17,766 nt of DNA from CALXSC01 sp035470525 (lineage in GTDB: Bacteria > Pseudomonadota > Alphaproteobacteria > Rickettsiales > UBA1997), in NCBI GenBank assembly GCA_035470525.1, contig DATIQT010000085.1, positions 1-17,766 of the forward strand, given 5' to 3'. A program made the translations under genes and the position numbers. This document shows, in pieces, positions 8,133-15,215 of this stretch. The notes under the pieces are model-generated. The model saw only the letters and a list, made by a program, of their open reading frames with translations, was not told where the DNA came from and did not search any database. The stretch's first letter is position 1. Every line of letters begins with the position of its first letter.

Positions 8133-9002
8133 ATGAAAAAAATTTTGTTATTTATTATTTTGTTCTTGAACTTTTCAAGATGTTTGTTTGCAAATAATTT
8201 TGATATTGTTGCAAGAATTAATAATGAAGTAATTACAAAATATGATTTAAACAATTATTCCAAGATATTTAAAAGTTATTTTACTAATAGTAAATTTACA
8301 AATGAAGAAATTTTAGATAGTTTGATAGAAGAAAAGATAAAATCAGAAGCTATTAAAAACGAAAATATAACATTTGATAATGATGAATTTAAATATTTCT
8401 TAGAAAATTTTAGTAAAAAAAATAAAATAAAAATTACAAAAAATTTAAGAGATTTTTTAAAAAATCGTTTTTTATGGTCAAAGTTAATAGAAACAAAAAT
8501 AATACCAAATATCAATATATCATCATATGAAACTGATGATGCATTAGAATATTTAGTGGAAAATCCAGTTAGAACAAGATACAATATTTCTCAGATAACA
8601 ATTTATAAAACTTCTAATTCAAATGCAAAAAATATTGCAGACAAATTATACTACGAAATAAAAGAAAAAAATAATTTTGAAGAAATAGCTAATAAATTTT
8701 CTCAATATGGAAAAGAAAATAAAGGCTACTTAGGTTGGATAGATGAAAATGATATAAATCCAGATATTTATTCAGCAATAAAAAATTTACAAATTAATTC
8801 CATCACTAAACCATTATATTTTGGAAATAGTGATTCTGGCTATTATATGATAGTTAAATTAAATAATAAAAAACAGGAGAGAATAGCAAAAAATGAAGAT
8901 ATATCTAGAGTTAGATATATCTTATATAATCAAAAGTTAAATTTAGAAATCAAAAAATACTTAGATAATTTATATAATAATAGCTTTATAGAAAAGATTT
9001 AA
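8133..9002 (+). CDS. SurA-like periplasmic chaperone / parvulin PPIase
   Basis: The 289-residue protein carries a cleavable signal (hydrophobic 4-19, likely cut after A20). The N-terminal SurA-type chaperone region includes V-A-R-I-N-N-E-V-I-T-K-Y-D-L. One parvulin rotamase domain follows (about 144-245), with SQITIYK, FEEIANKFSQYG and GYLGWIDENDINP. E. coli SurA (428 residues) has two rotamase domains, so this is a reduced form. Its role would be escorting outer-membrane proteins through the periplasm. The ATG directly abuts the ctpA stop, and its last four bases overlap the convergent gpmI. No lptD, pdxA or ksgA, the usual surA neighbours, is present. Confidence 0.82.
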   Translation: MKKILLFIILFLNFSRCLFANNFDIVARINNEVITKYDLNNYSKIFKSYFTNSKFTNEEILDSLIEEKIKSEAIKNENITFDNDEFKYFLENFSKKNKIKITKNLRDFLKNRFLWSKLIETKIIPNINISSYETDDALEYLVENPVRTRYNISQITIYKTSNSNAKNIADKLYYEIKEKNNFEEIANKFSQYGKENKGYLGWIDENDINPDIYSAIKNLQINSITKPLYFGNSDSGYYMIVKLNNKKQERIAKNEDISRVRYILYNQKLNLEIKKYLDNLYNNSFIEKI

Positions 9003-10513
9003 TTTATTAAGCATTTTCCTGTCATTTCTTCTGGCTGTTTTAATTCCATAACATTTAAAATTGTTGGAGCTATGTCGCACAAAGCACCATTTTCTAATTT
9101 AACATCACTAACATCATTTCCTATCATTATAAAAGGAACTGGATTTGTTGTGTGAGCGGTAAATGGCTGACCTGTTGTTTCATCAAACATTTTTTCAACA
9201 TTTCCATGATCTGCAGTTATAAAAATTATACCATCTTTTTCTTTTACAGCATTAACCACTTCACCAACATCTTTATCAACAGCTTCACAAGCTTTTACGG
9301 CAGCTTCCATAATACCAGTGTGTCCCACCATGTCTGGATTAGCAAAATTAATAACGATTAAATCAAATTTATTTGAATTTATTGCATTTAAAACACCATC
9401 TTTTACACCATTAGCAGACATTTCAGGCTGTAAATCATATGTTGCTACTTTTGGAGAGTTTATTAAAACTCTTTCTTCACCATTAAATACAGTTTCTTTT
9501 CCACCATTAAAGAAGAATGTAACGTGAGCATATTTTTCAGTTTCAGCAATTCTTAACTGTTTTAAACCAGCTTCTGATACTATTTCCCCTAATGACTTTT
9601 TAATTTCATCAGGAACATAAACTGTTTCTAAGTATTTTGCGTGATCTTCAGAATATTCTGTTAATTCTGCCATAACAGAGAAATTAATAACTTTTTTTCT
9701 AGTAAAATCAGCAAAATTTTTATCACCTAAAGCAGCAGTTAATTCTCTAGCTCTATCTGCTCTAAAATTACAGAACAAAAATCCATCTCCATCTTGCATA
9801 CCTTTATAATCAGCAATAACAGAAGGAACTATAAATTCATCAGTAATATCTTTTTTATATGAAGCTTCAACACAATCTGTCGCATTTTTAAAGCTTTCGT
9901 CACCTTCACCAAGAACTATAGCATTGTAGGCTTTTTCAACTCTATCCCATCTCTTATCTCTATCCATACCATAATATCTACCACCAACTGTAGCGATATT
10001 TATATTCTCATTTTGAATTTTTTTAATATATGTCAAAGCTGATTTTTGGGCAACATCTCTACCATCTGCTAAGAAATGTAAATAAACTTTTATACCATTA
10101 CTACTAAAAACCTTAGCTATATTTATAATATGATTAATATGGGAGTGAACACCACCATCAGACACTAAACCAATCAAATGAACAGTTTTTCCACTAGCTT
10201 TCATCTTTTCAATCATACTTTTGATAACTGGTCTATCCTTAACACTATTACTTGCTACATCTTTATTAATCATAGGCAAAGTTTGTAAAACCACCCTACC
10301 CGCACCAATATTTGTATGTCCAACTTCAGAATTTCCCATTTGTCCTTCTGGCAAACCAACAAATTCACCACTTGCTTGCAATTGTGAATTTGGATAGTTA
10401 GCTAAATAACTATTATAATTAGGAACTTTTGCTTTTGCGATTGCAGAATACTTATCATTATCTGCTATTCCCCAACCATCTAAAATACATAATACAACTG
10501 GTTTCTTTCTCAT
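8999..10513 (-). CDS. gpmI: 2,3-bisphosphoglycerate-independent phosphoglycerate mutase
   Basis: Full-length GpmI (504 residues) of the alkaline phosphatase superfamily, interconverting 3- and 2-phosphoglycerate in the cytosol with two divalent metals. Family residues are in place: D12 in CILDGWG, the phosphorylated serine S62 in GNSEVGHTN, H123 in GGVHSH, D153 in DGRD, R185/R191 in YGMDRDKRWDR, R251/R254 in FRADRAREL, D394/H398 in NPDMVGH, D435/H436 in TADHGN and H454 in TAHTT. It is transcribed away from hpf across a promoter region shared with that gene. Its presence implies that lower glycolysis or gluconeogenesis is retained, which is not the case in all obligate intracellular Rickettsiales. 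Confidence 0.98.
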   Translation of the reverse strand: MRKKPVVLCILDGWGIADNDKYSAIAKAKVPNYNSYLANYPNSQLQASGEFVGLPEGQMGNSEVGHTNIGAGRVVLQTLPMINKDVASNSVKDRPVIKSMIEKMKASGKTVHLIGLVSDGGVHSHINHIINIAKVFSSNGIKVYLHFLADGRDVAQKSALTYIKKIQNENINIATVGGRYYGMDRDKRWDRVEKAYNAIVLGEGDESFKNATDCVEASYKKDITDEFIVPSVIADYKGMQDGDGFLFCNFRADRARELTAALGDKNFADFTRKKVINFSVMAELTEYSEDHAKYLETVYVPDEIKKSLGEIVSEAGLKQLRIAETEKYAHVTFFFNGGKETVFNGEERVLINSPKVATYDLQPEMSANGVKDGVLNAINSNKFDLIVINFANPDMVGHTGIMEAAVKACEAVDKDVGEVVNAVKEKDGIIFITADHGNVEKMFDETTGQPFTAHTTNPVPFIMIGNDVSDVKLENGALCDIAPTILNVMELKQPEEMTGKCLIN

Positions 10514-10540
10514 AATTAATTCTTTTATTTCAACGAATTA

Positions 10541-10604
10541 AGAATATGACGATTTTTATAAATATCAATATTATTATTGACTATTAACTAAAATCAAATA
10601 GAGT
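10541..10604. promoter_or_regulatory. Divergent promoters gpmI / hpf with palindromic -35 region
   Basis: For hpf: TTGACT (10577-10582), 16-base spacer, TAGAGT (10599-10604). For gpmI on the minus strand: TTGATA (10568-10563), 16-base spacer, TATTCT (10546-10541). The central 20 bases at 10565-10584 differ at one position from those at 4241-4260 in the virD4/lnt gap. Confidence 0.5.
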
Positions 10605-10631
10605 AAGTTGTATAAATAATTGAGGAGTTCT

Positions 10632-10931
10632 ATGAAAGTTAATGTTTCGGGTAGTGTTGATGTAGGAGAAGCTTTTCCTAATCAAATAAAAGACCAATTA
10701 GAAGAAAAAATATCTAAATATTTCGCTAATGAACCTGTTATTGATATTCATTTCAATAAACAAAATGAAATTATTCATACAAATATTAATGTGAATGGCT
10801 ATAAAATTAATGCTGACGGAGAAAGTATTGATATTCGTACATCATTTGAAGGGGCTCTTGATAAATTAATTATTCAATTAAGAAAAGAAAAAGATAAATT
10901 AATCACAAAAAAGAAACAAGGCAATAGGTAA
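10632..10931 (+). CDS. hpf: Ribosome hibernation promoting factor, short form
   Basis: The start at 10632 is fixed by GAGGAG four bases upstream; the in-frame TTG at 10620 precedes that site and is not the start. The product has 99 residues with the HPF/RaiA fold pattern: M-K-V-N-V-S-G first strand, helix, I-D-I-H-F strand, then the N-A-D-G-E-S-I-D-I-R-T strand before the second helix (FEGALDKLIIQLRKEKDKL). The C-terminal tail is lysine-rich. HPF binds the 30S subunit at the A and P sites in stationary cells. It lacks the C-terminal dimerisation domain of long HPF, the form common in free-living alphaproteobacteria. It is the first gene of a likely three-gene operon, with the next ATG five bases after its stop. 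Confidence 0.85.
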   Translation: MKVNVSGSVDVGEAFPNQIKDQLEEKISKYFANEPVIDIHFNKQNEIIHTNINVNGYKINADGESIDIRTSFEGALDKLIIQLRKEKDKLITKKKQGNR

Positions 10932-10936
10932 TATAA

Positions 10937-11521
10937 ATGTTTAAAAAAATTTTTATATTGATATTCATGACAATTTTGTTATGTTCATGTGTTGAAACTG
11001 TAGTGGTAGGAACAGTAGCAGGTGGATTATTTATAGCAAATTCAAATAATCTAAATGACACAGAAACCCACCAAAAAAACAATTCATCAAATGAAAAAGA
11101 AATAAAGAAAACCATAAAAAATTTCTTTAAATCTGAAGGTAGTGAATATAGAAATATAAATATAAAAATTTTTGAAGGAAGAATTTTATTAACTGGATAC
11201 GTCAAAGATGCAAAATATAAAAAATTTGCAACAGATAATGTAATTAACTTATATCCAAAAAATGAAGTTATTGACGAAATAACTATATTGGAAGCAAATA
11301 AAAAAATAAATAACTTCAATGATTACATTATTTCGCAAAAAGTTTCTTTTAGAATGAGAAAAATAGAAAATATAAAAAAACCAAATTACAAATTTAATGT
11401 AACTAATTCCAAAGTAATAATAATTGGAAAATCTAACAATAAAGAACAAATGAACCAAATTACAAATATCATTAGTAGAACTAAGGGTGTGGATAAAGTT
11501 ATTAGTTATATACAATATTAA
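10937..11521 (+). CDS. Dual-BON-domain outer-membrane lipoprotein (DolP/YraP-like)
   Basis: The 194-residue protein has a lipoprotein signal (K3-K4, hydrophobic core, lipobox L15-C-S-C18) and a short V-V-V-G-T-V-A-G-G segment (about 22-30). Two BON-like modules follow: about 53-120 with FEGRILLTGYV, and about 122-194 with SKVIIIGKS and TKGVDKVISYI. Length, lipid anchor and two BON domains match DolP, which binds anionic phospholipid and supports outer-membrane integrity and BAM function. The assignment to DolP rather than another BON lipoprotein is inference. It lies between hpf and rpiB with five-base gaps on both sides, so all three are probably one transcript. Confidence 0.75.
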   Translation: MFKKIFILIFMTILLCSCVETVVVGTVAGGLFIANSNNLNDTETHQKNNSSNEKEIKKTIKNFFKSEGSEYRNINIKIFEGRILLTGYVKDAKYKKFATDNVINLYPKNEVIDEITILEANKKINNFNDYIISQKVSFRMRKIENIKKPNYKFNVTNSKVIIIGKSNNKEQMNQITNIISRTKGVDKVISYIQY

Positions 11522-11526
11522 AAATT

Positions 11527-11964
11527 ATGAATAAAAGAATCATAGCAATTGGAAACGACCACGGTGGCACAGAATTAAAAAACAAAATCACCAACAAATT
11601 TAAAAATGATTTTGAATTTATTGACTGCGGTACAGACAATACGGACTCCGTTGACTATCCAGATTATTCAAAAAAAGTATGCGAATTAGTTTTAAGTAAA
11701 AAAGTAGAATTTGGTATTTTAATTTGTGGTACAGGAATTGGTATGTCTATTTCAGCTAACAGATACAAAGGTATAAGGGCAGCATTATGTTTTCATTCAC
11801 AAATGGCTAGATTAGCAAAAGAACATAATAATGCTAACATATTGTGTCTTGGAGCAAGAATGATTGGAGATGAAGTAGCTTTTGAATGTTTTTATATATT
11901 TTCAAAAACCACATTTGCAGGTGGAAGACATTTAAAAAGAATAGAGAAAATAGATAATAATTAA
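11527..11964 (+). CDS. rpiB: Ribose-5-phosphate isomerase B
   Basis: The 145-residue RpiB/LacA/LacB-family protein interconverts ribose 5-phosphate and ribulose 5-phosphate in the non-oxidative pentose phosphate pathway. Family motifs: GNDHGGTELK (9-18), VDYPDY (42-47), active-site Cys67 in ICGTGIGMSISANR, and His100 in AKEHNNANILCLGAR, matching C66 and H99 of E. coli RpiB. Cys rather than Thr at the catalytic position fits the Cys-type subclass. Full length for the family. It is the last gene of the hpf cluster; its start lies five bases after the preceding stop. Confidence 0.97.
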   Translation: MNKRIIAIGNDHGGTELKNKITNKFKNDFEFIDCGTDNTDSVDYPDYSKKVCELVLSKKVEFGILICGTGIGMSISANRYKGIRAALCFHSQMARLAKEHNNANILCLGARMIGDEVAFECFYIFSKTTFAGGRHLKRIEKIDNN

Positions 11965-11968
11965 TATT

Positions 11969-12050
11969 AAGTCTACTGTAAATAAAATTTTCCTCAAAAT
12001 ATTTAGACACACTAAAATCTATTTAAGGAAACTTAGTAATTATAATTACT
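11969..12050. repeat. Degenerate family A repeat copy with adjoining palindrome
   Basis: GTCTACTGTAAATAAAATTT followed by TCCTCAAAAT (11971-12000) aligns with the family A terminus and arm. The right arm (about 12020-12033, TTTAAGGAAACTTAG) is only a rough complement. It ends at the perfect 16-base palindrome AGTAATTATAATTACT (12035-12050), followed by TTTT. That palindrome could act as a weak terminator for rpiB or as an operator for the next gene. Confidence 0.45.
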
Positions 12051-12066
12051 TTTATGCTTTGTTTTT

Positions 12067-12095
12067 TTGACATTTTGCTAAATATTATATATAAT
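12067..12095 (+). promoter_or_regulatory. Consensus sigma70-type promoter
   Basis: TTGACA (12067-12072), a 17-base spacer and TATAAT (12090-12095) match the full consensus at both hexamers with ideal spacing. The predicted start lies near 12102, about 20 bases before the ATG at 12122, with an AGAGGC ribosome binding site between. In DNA this A+T-rich a -10 match is cheap, but the exact -35 and spacing are not. Confidence 0.7.
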
Positions 12096-12121
12096 ATTTA
12101 AAATAATTTTAGAGGCAAAAA

Positions 12122-13045
12122 ATGGAAATTAATTACACTACATTGGATAAATTTAAATGTAAAAAAAATTTATTTTATAGAGAACACAAACATATAGATA
12201 ATACTACTTCTATAGTTTTAACCGAAATTGGTTTACTTGAATATTTTAGAATTAGAAAAGAAGAAGAACCAGAATTAACAAAAAATATAGAATTTGCAAT
12301 CTCATATGATAATACTTTTGAGAATAATATTATAAAAAAAACTAAAAAATTTTTAAATGATAAAAAACAAACTAGAGAGTATTTAATAATACATACAGAT
12401 TCTCACACATTTTTTCTTGCTAAAGAAGGGAAGTTTATTTATGGAGAACGAGAAGCAGAAAGCTTTTTAAATCAATATTTTAGAGAAGATATTAATAACT
12501 TTTTTGTTAATATCTCTTATGATTCTATACAACATGATTATAATAATTGCAGAATATTTGCTATTCAAAATTGCATAGAACTAGAAAGATATTTACAAAC
12601 TAACAATTTTACTTTATGTAAAATGTGCATTGATAATTCTTCTGAAGAAACAGGAAAAATTAATATTCCATTACCCTTAATTCAACATATACAAAGTATT
12701 TCTAAAATTAAAAAAGTCACTGGTGAAAATTTTGAAGAACTAGATAAATATTATATTAAACCCGGAGTTACTTACAAAGATGAGCTAAAAAAACATATTT
12801 ATTGTAATGAAAAACCTATAAATGGTACTATAGCAGATGAATCATTTAGAATCCAAAATAAACTTGAAGAATTATCACAAAATATAGAAAAAAAAGCAAA
12901 AATTACTCAAAATTCAGAATTATTATCTGTAACTGAAAAATATGAGGATAATTCAAATAGTCAAAAAGAAGGTATAACTATTGTAAATACATTCCAAAAT
13001 AAACTTTTACTAAAAAGAGAAATAGAAAAAAATAATCAATTATAA
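12122..13045 (+). CDS. Unrecognised protein with YopJ/Ulp1-like (clan CE) catalytic signature
   Basis: The 307-residue protein has no signal peptide or membrane helix, and I recognise no named family. Seen directly: REYLIIHTDSHTFFLAKEGK (85-104) with H95, FIYGERE (105-111) with E109, and SIQHDYNNCRIFAIQN (135-150) with Q137 and C143. In clan CE enzymes (Ulp1 peptidases, YopJ acetyltransferases) the order is His, Glu/Asp, Gln, Cys, with Gln exactly six residues before Cys, as here. The Cys-Gly of that motif is Cys-Arg in this protein. Residues about 245-307 are Lys/Glu/Asn/Gln-rich and probably extended or coiled. Start choice is supported by AGAGGC and a strong promoter. A terminator-like hairpin follows. 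A host-directed protease, deubiquitinase or acetyltransferase is inferred; confidence in the gene is high, in the family moderate. Confidence 0.6.
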   Translation: MEINYTTLDKFKCKKNLFYREHKHIDNTTSIVLTEIGLLEYFRIRKEEEPELTKNIEFAISYDNTFENNIIKKTKKFLNDKKQTREYLIIHTDSHTFFLAKEGKFIYGEREAESFLNQYFREDINNFFVNISYDSIQHDYNNCRIFAIQNCIELERYLQTNNFTLCKMCIDNSSEETGKINIPLPLIQHIQSISKIKKVTGENFEELDKYYIKPGVTYKDELKKHIYCNEKPINGTIADESFRIQNKLEELSQNIEKKAKITQNSELLSVTEKYEDNSNSQKEGITIVNTFQNKLLLKREIEKNNQL

Positions 13046-13076
13046 TATTCAAAAATCAAAAATGATTTATAATTAT

Positions 13077-13109
13077 AACTTCGCTTTTATGAATTTTAAA
13101 AGCGAAGTT
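13077..13109 (+). terminator. Rho-independent terminator-like hairpin
   Basis: Perfect 13-bp arms AACTTCGCTTTTA and its complement are separated by seven bases, with a short TTTT at the end of the right arm. It lies 31 bases after the stop of the clan CE candidate. The A-rich left flank means it could also work in reverse. Confidence 0.55.
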
Positions 13110-13120
13110 TTAAATAAATA

Positions 13121-13308
13121 TATAGTCAAACAACTTTCACTTAACTACCAACTAAACCTAACTTTTGCCTTAATCATTCTTCGTTGTTCTAAAATTTTAT
13201 TGTCTCACCGTATTAAGTTATACGCTATTGCAATAAAATTTTAAATCTCCTTGTATATTTTTGCAAAAGCGGTTTATTTAGTGGTTAAGTGAAAGTTGTT
13301 TGACTATA
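13121..13308. repeat. 188-bp nested palindromic element, family B copy 2
   Basis: Outer arms are an exact 25-base inverted repeat starting TATAGTCAAACAACTTTCAC (13121-13145 against 13284-13308). The pairing continues imperfectly inward to the central arms AAAATTTTATTG and CAATAAAATTTT around a short loop, so nearly the whole element can fold into one hairpin. The right half resembles 6323-6400. A 60-residue reading frame across the left part (13062-13244) is incidental. It separates the clan CE candidate from the convergent M48 gene. Confidence 0.8.
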
Positions 13309-13314
13309 AATAAT

Positions 13315-14658
13315 CTATTTTTTTAGTTTTGGTGCAAATATTTTTTTATCCGATGAATCTTTTAAATCCTCTATTTGTCTTAGAATATTTGGATCATCTG
13401 TTTCTTTTTTTGCCATATCTAAATATTTTTCTACTTTTTTTTCATATTCCAAAGATATATAATATTTAGCTAAAGTTAAATAAGACATAGCTTTTTCATT
13501 ATTTTTAAAATAAGCCTCGGCAAGCAATTTAAAACTAACATTATCTTGTGAATCTAATTGAATTATAAAATTTAAATTATCTATAGCTTTTTGATACATA
13601 TCTTTTTGCTCATATTTTATAATAATAAAAGCTATCATTTTTTTAATTAAAGTATTATTTCTTAATGTTTTATCTGCTATATTATAACCTCTTAAAGCAC
13701 CTTCCACATTATTTTCTTTTAAAAAAATATCTCCTTTTAGTTCATAAAAATATGGGTCATTTATATATTTTGAAATTAAATAATCTATATTTTTCAAAGC
13801 TAATTTTGTTTTATTTTCATTCATATTAATTATTGCTTCTGCATATTTTCCATAGTCGCTATTTAAATCAATATCAATTTTTTGTCCTTGTTTTTTTTGA
13901 TATGCAAGAATTTTTGCTTTTATAAAATTAAATTCTCTATTATATTTTGAATTAAAATTATTGTTTGAAAATTTTTCATTCTTCATTTTGTCATTAATAA
14001 ATTGTCTCCTGTTCCTACTTAGTGGATGGGTTGAATAATATTCAGCTTGATCTTCATATTGTAATTCCTCCATGTAAAATTTATCCATTGATTCTAAAAG
14101 TGCAGATGCAGATAATTGATTATCATGGAGAAATTTTATTGCTAACGAATCAGCTTCTTCTTCTTGAACTCTAGTATATTGTAAAATACTTTGTTGCCCA
14201 ACTTGTAATCCTCCAAAAATTACTGCTTGTCCAACTTCTGGAGCTCCAGCAAGTAAGGCGCCAACACCAAGTAATATTGAACCAATACTTATATTCTGTA
14301 TAGAGCTTGTTTCACTATTATATCTTGCTAAATGTCCGGCAAAAATATGTCCAGTTTCATGAGCTATAATTCCCAAAATTCCATCTGGTTTGTCAAAATT
14401 TATCAATGTTCCTGTATTAATAAAAATATTTTGTCCACCCATAACAAAAGCATTAATACTATTATCATTTACTATATAAAATCTAATATCATTTGGATTT
14501 AATTTTGCTGATTTAAAAATTGGCCTTGAAATTTCATAAAGAAAATCTTCTATTTCGGCATCTCTAATTAAAGATAATTGTTGCTCAGCACAAACTTTCT
14601 GTAATATTAAAAAGAGTATTAGAAATGTTTTAAATATATATTTCATTATTTTAAACAT
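13315..14658 (-). CDS. BepA-like periplasmic M48 metalloprotease with TPR domain
   Basis: The 447-residue protein has an N-terminal signal (hydrophobic 7-20, likely cut after A24). The M48 catalytic domain (about 30-260) has HETGH at 100-104, the third zinc ligand E166 with D170 in QEEEAD, and H211 in STHPLSRNR, matching H136/H140, E201 and H246 of E. coli BepA. A helical TPR-type region (about 240-440) follows, as in BepA. BepA promotes or degrades LptD assembly intermediates at the BAM complex. Predicted starts are 14658 or the in-frame ATG at 14646; neither has a clear ribosome binding site. The gene begins 25 bases downstream of the tRNA-like fragment on the same strand and is convergent with the clan CE candidate. 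Confidence 0.88.
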   Translation of the reverse strand: MFKIMKYIFKTFLILFLILQKVCAEQQLSLIRDAEIEDFLYEISRPIFKSAKLNPNDIRFYIVNDNSINAFVMGGQNIFINTGTLINFDKPDGILGIIAHETGHIFAGHLARYNSETSSIQNISIGSILLGVGALLAGAPEVGQAVIFGGLQVGQQSILQYTRVQEEEADSLAIKFLHDNQLSASALLESMDKFYMEELQYEDQAEYYSTHPLSRNRRQFINDKMKNEKFSNNNFNSKYNREFNFIKAKILAYQKKQGQKIDIDLNSDYGKYAEAIINMNENKTKLALKNIDYLISKYINDPYFYELKGDIFLKENNVEGALRGYNIADKTLRNNTLIKKMIAFIIIKYEQKDMYQKAIDNLNFIIQLDSQDNVSFKLLAEAYFKNNEKAMSYLTLAKYYISLEYEKKVEKYLDMAKKETDDPNILRQIEDLKDSSDKKIFAPKLKK

Positions 14659-14682
14659 AAAATTTTGCCTTATTGGAAATAC

Positions 14683-14732
14683 TGGTGGATCCGGCGAGAT
14701 TCGAACTCGCGACCAATTAATTAAGGGTTACC
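14683..14732 (-). pseudogene. 3' half of a tRNA-Lys(CTT)-like gene
   Basis: On the minus strand the sequence contains, in order, an anticodon loop CCCTTAA (CTT at the anticodon position), a 3' anticodon stem TTAAT, variable loop TGGTC, a perfect T arm GCGAG-TTCGAAT-CTCGC, acceptor strand CGGATCC, A and CCA. No 5' partner (GGATCCG), D arm or intact 5' anticodon stem occurs upstream, so it cannot be a working tRNA as it stands. Such 3' tRNA fragments are typical remnants of integrase attachment sites. Base 33 is C instead of the nearly universal T. Confidence 0.6.
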
Positions 14733-14831
14733 TAATGATACAATTATAAAACCTTATTTATTAATATTCAAATAGTTTTTACAAAAAACATCAGTATATT
14801 TGAATACCTTTTAACCTTTATTTTCATTTAT

Positions 14832-14926
14832 TAGACCTAGTGCATAAAAATTTTTCACAAAATTCTGATTTATACTTCAAAAGCCCTTCAGAATTTTGTG
14901 GAAAAATTATTTATGCAACAGATCTA
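14832..14926. repeat. Palindromic MITE-like repeat, family A copy 4
   Basis: Left arm 14832-14868 and right arm 14888-14926 are near-perfect inverted repeats. Left outer end TAGACCTAGTGCATAAA, right outer end (complement) TAGATCTGTTGCATAAATA. The interior (CACAAAATTCTGATT, TACTTCAAAA) aligns with the copy at 24-142 in the same orientation. No coding capacity. Confidence 0.75.
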
Positions 14927-15215
14927 TTCATTATTGAAAGTTAAAATAAATATATATTATATAGTAAGCTCATCTTATCAGAATTGTGTTTTGTAGAACT
15001 TTTGTCGTTTAAAATAAATTTAATAATAACATAAGATAAAGAATTAATTGAGATTAATGCTAAATAAAAAAGAAATGTATTGCAAAAATTAGATTATATT
15101 ATGGATTAAAAGAATTAGCGAAATTTTATAGGAAAAATAAACATTTAAAAAATTTAAATTGTCTTTAAAAAATGCAAAATACAAAAAATATATTTAAAAA
15201 TAATGTCTAGGCATC

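Larger units (their letters stand above)
14659..15215. other. 557-base gap: tRNA fragment, palindromes, no gene
   Basis: No gene is supported. It holds the 3' half of a tRNA-like gene (14683-14732), an inverted repeat with perfect ten-base arms TATTCAAATA (14765-14774 / 14797-14806) and a family A palindrome (14832-14926). From 14930 to 15215 the sequence is A+T-rich without recognisable signals. A short open stretch around 15070-15170 (plus) has no start and resembles nothing I know. Confidence 0.6.

Noticed and set aside
8276..8584. 102-residue minus-strand reading frame
   Set aside because: It is antisense to the surA-like gene, with hydrophobic low-complexity content typical of A+T-rich antisense frames.
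10903..11515. Two minus-strand reading frames opposite the BON lipoprotein
   Set aside because: The plus strand has a full lipoprotein signal and BON pattern within a tight operon; the antisense frames lack start signals.
13062..13244. 60-residue reading frame on the plus strand
   Set aside because: It runs through the terminator hairpin and the left half of the 188-bp palindrome and has no ribosome binding site.
13121..13308. CRISPR array or tandem repeat
   Set aside because: The repetition is inverted, not direct with spacers; no regularly spaced direct repeats occur in the window.
14683..14760. Functional tRNA or tmRNA on the minus strand
   Set aside because: No 5' acceptor partner, D arm or tag reading frame was found; the M48 gene starts right after the CCA, leaving no room for a permuted tmRNA 5' piece.
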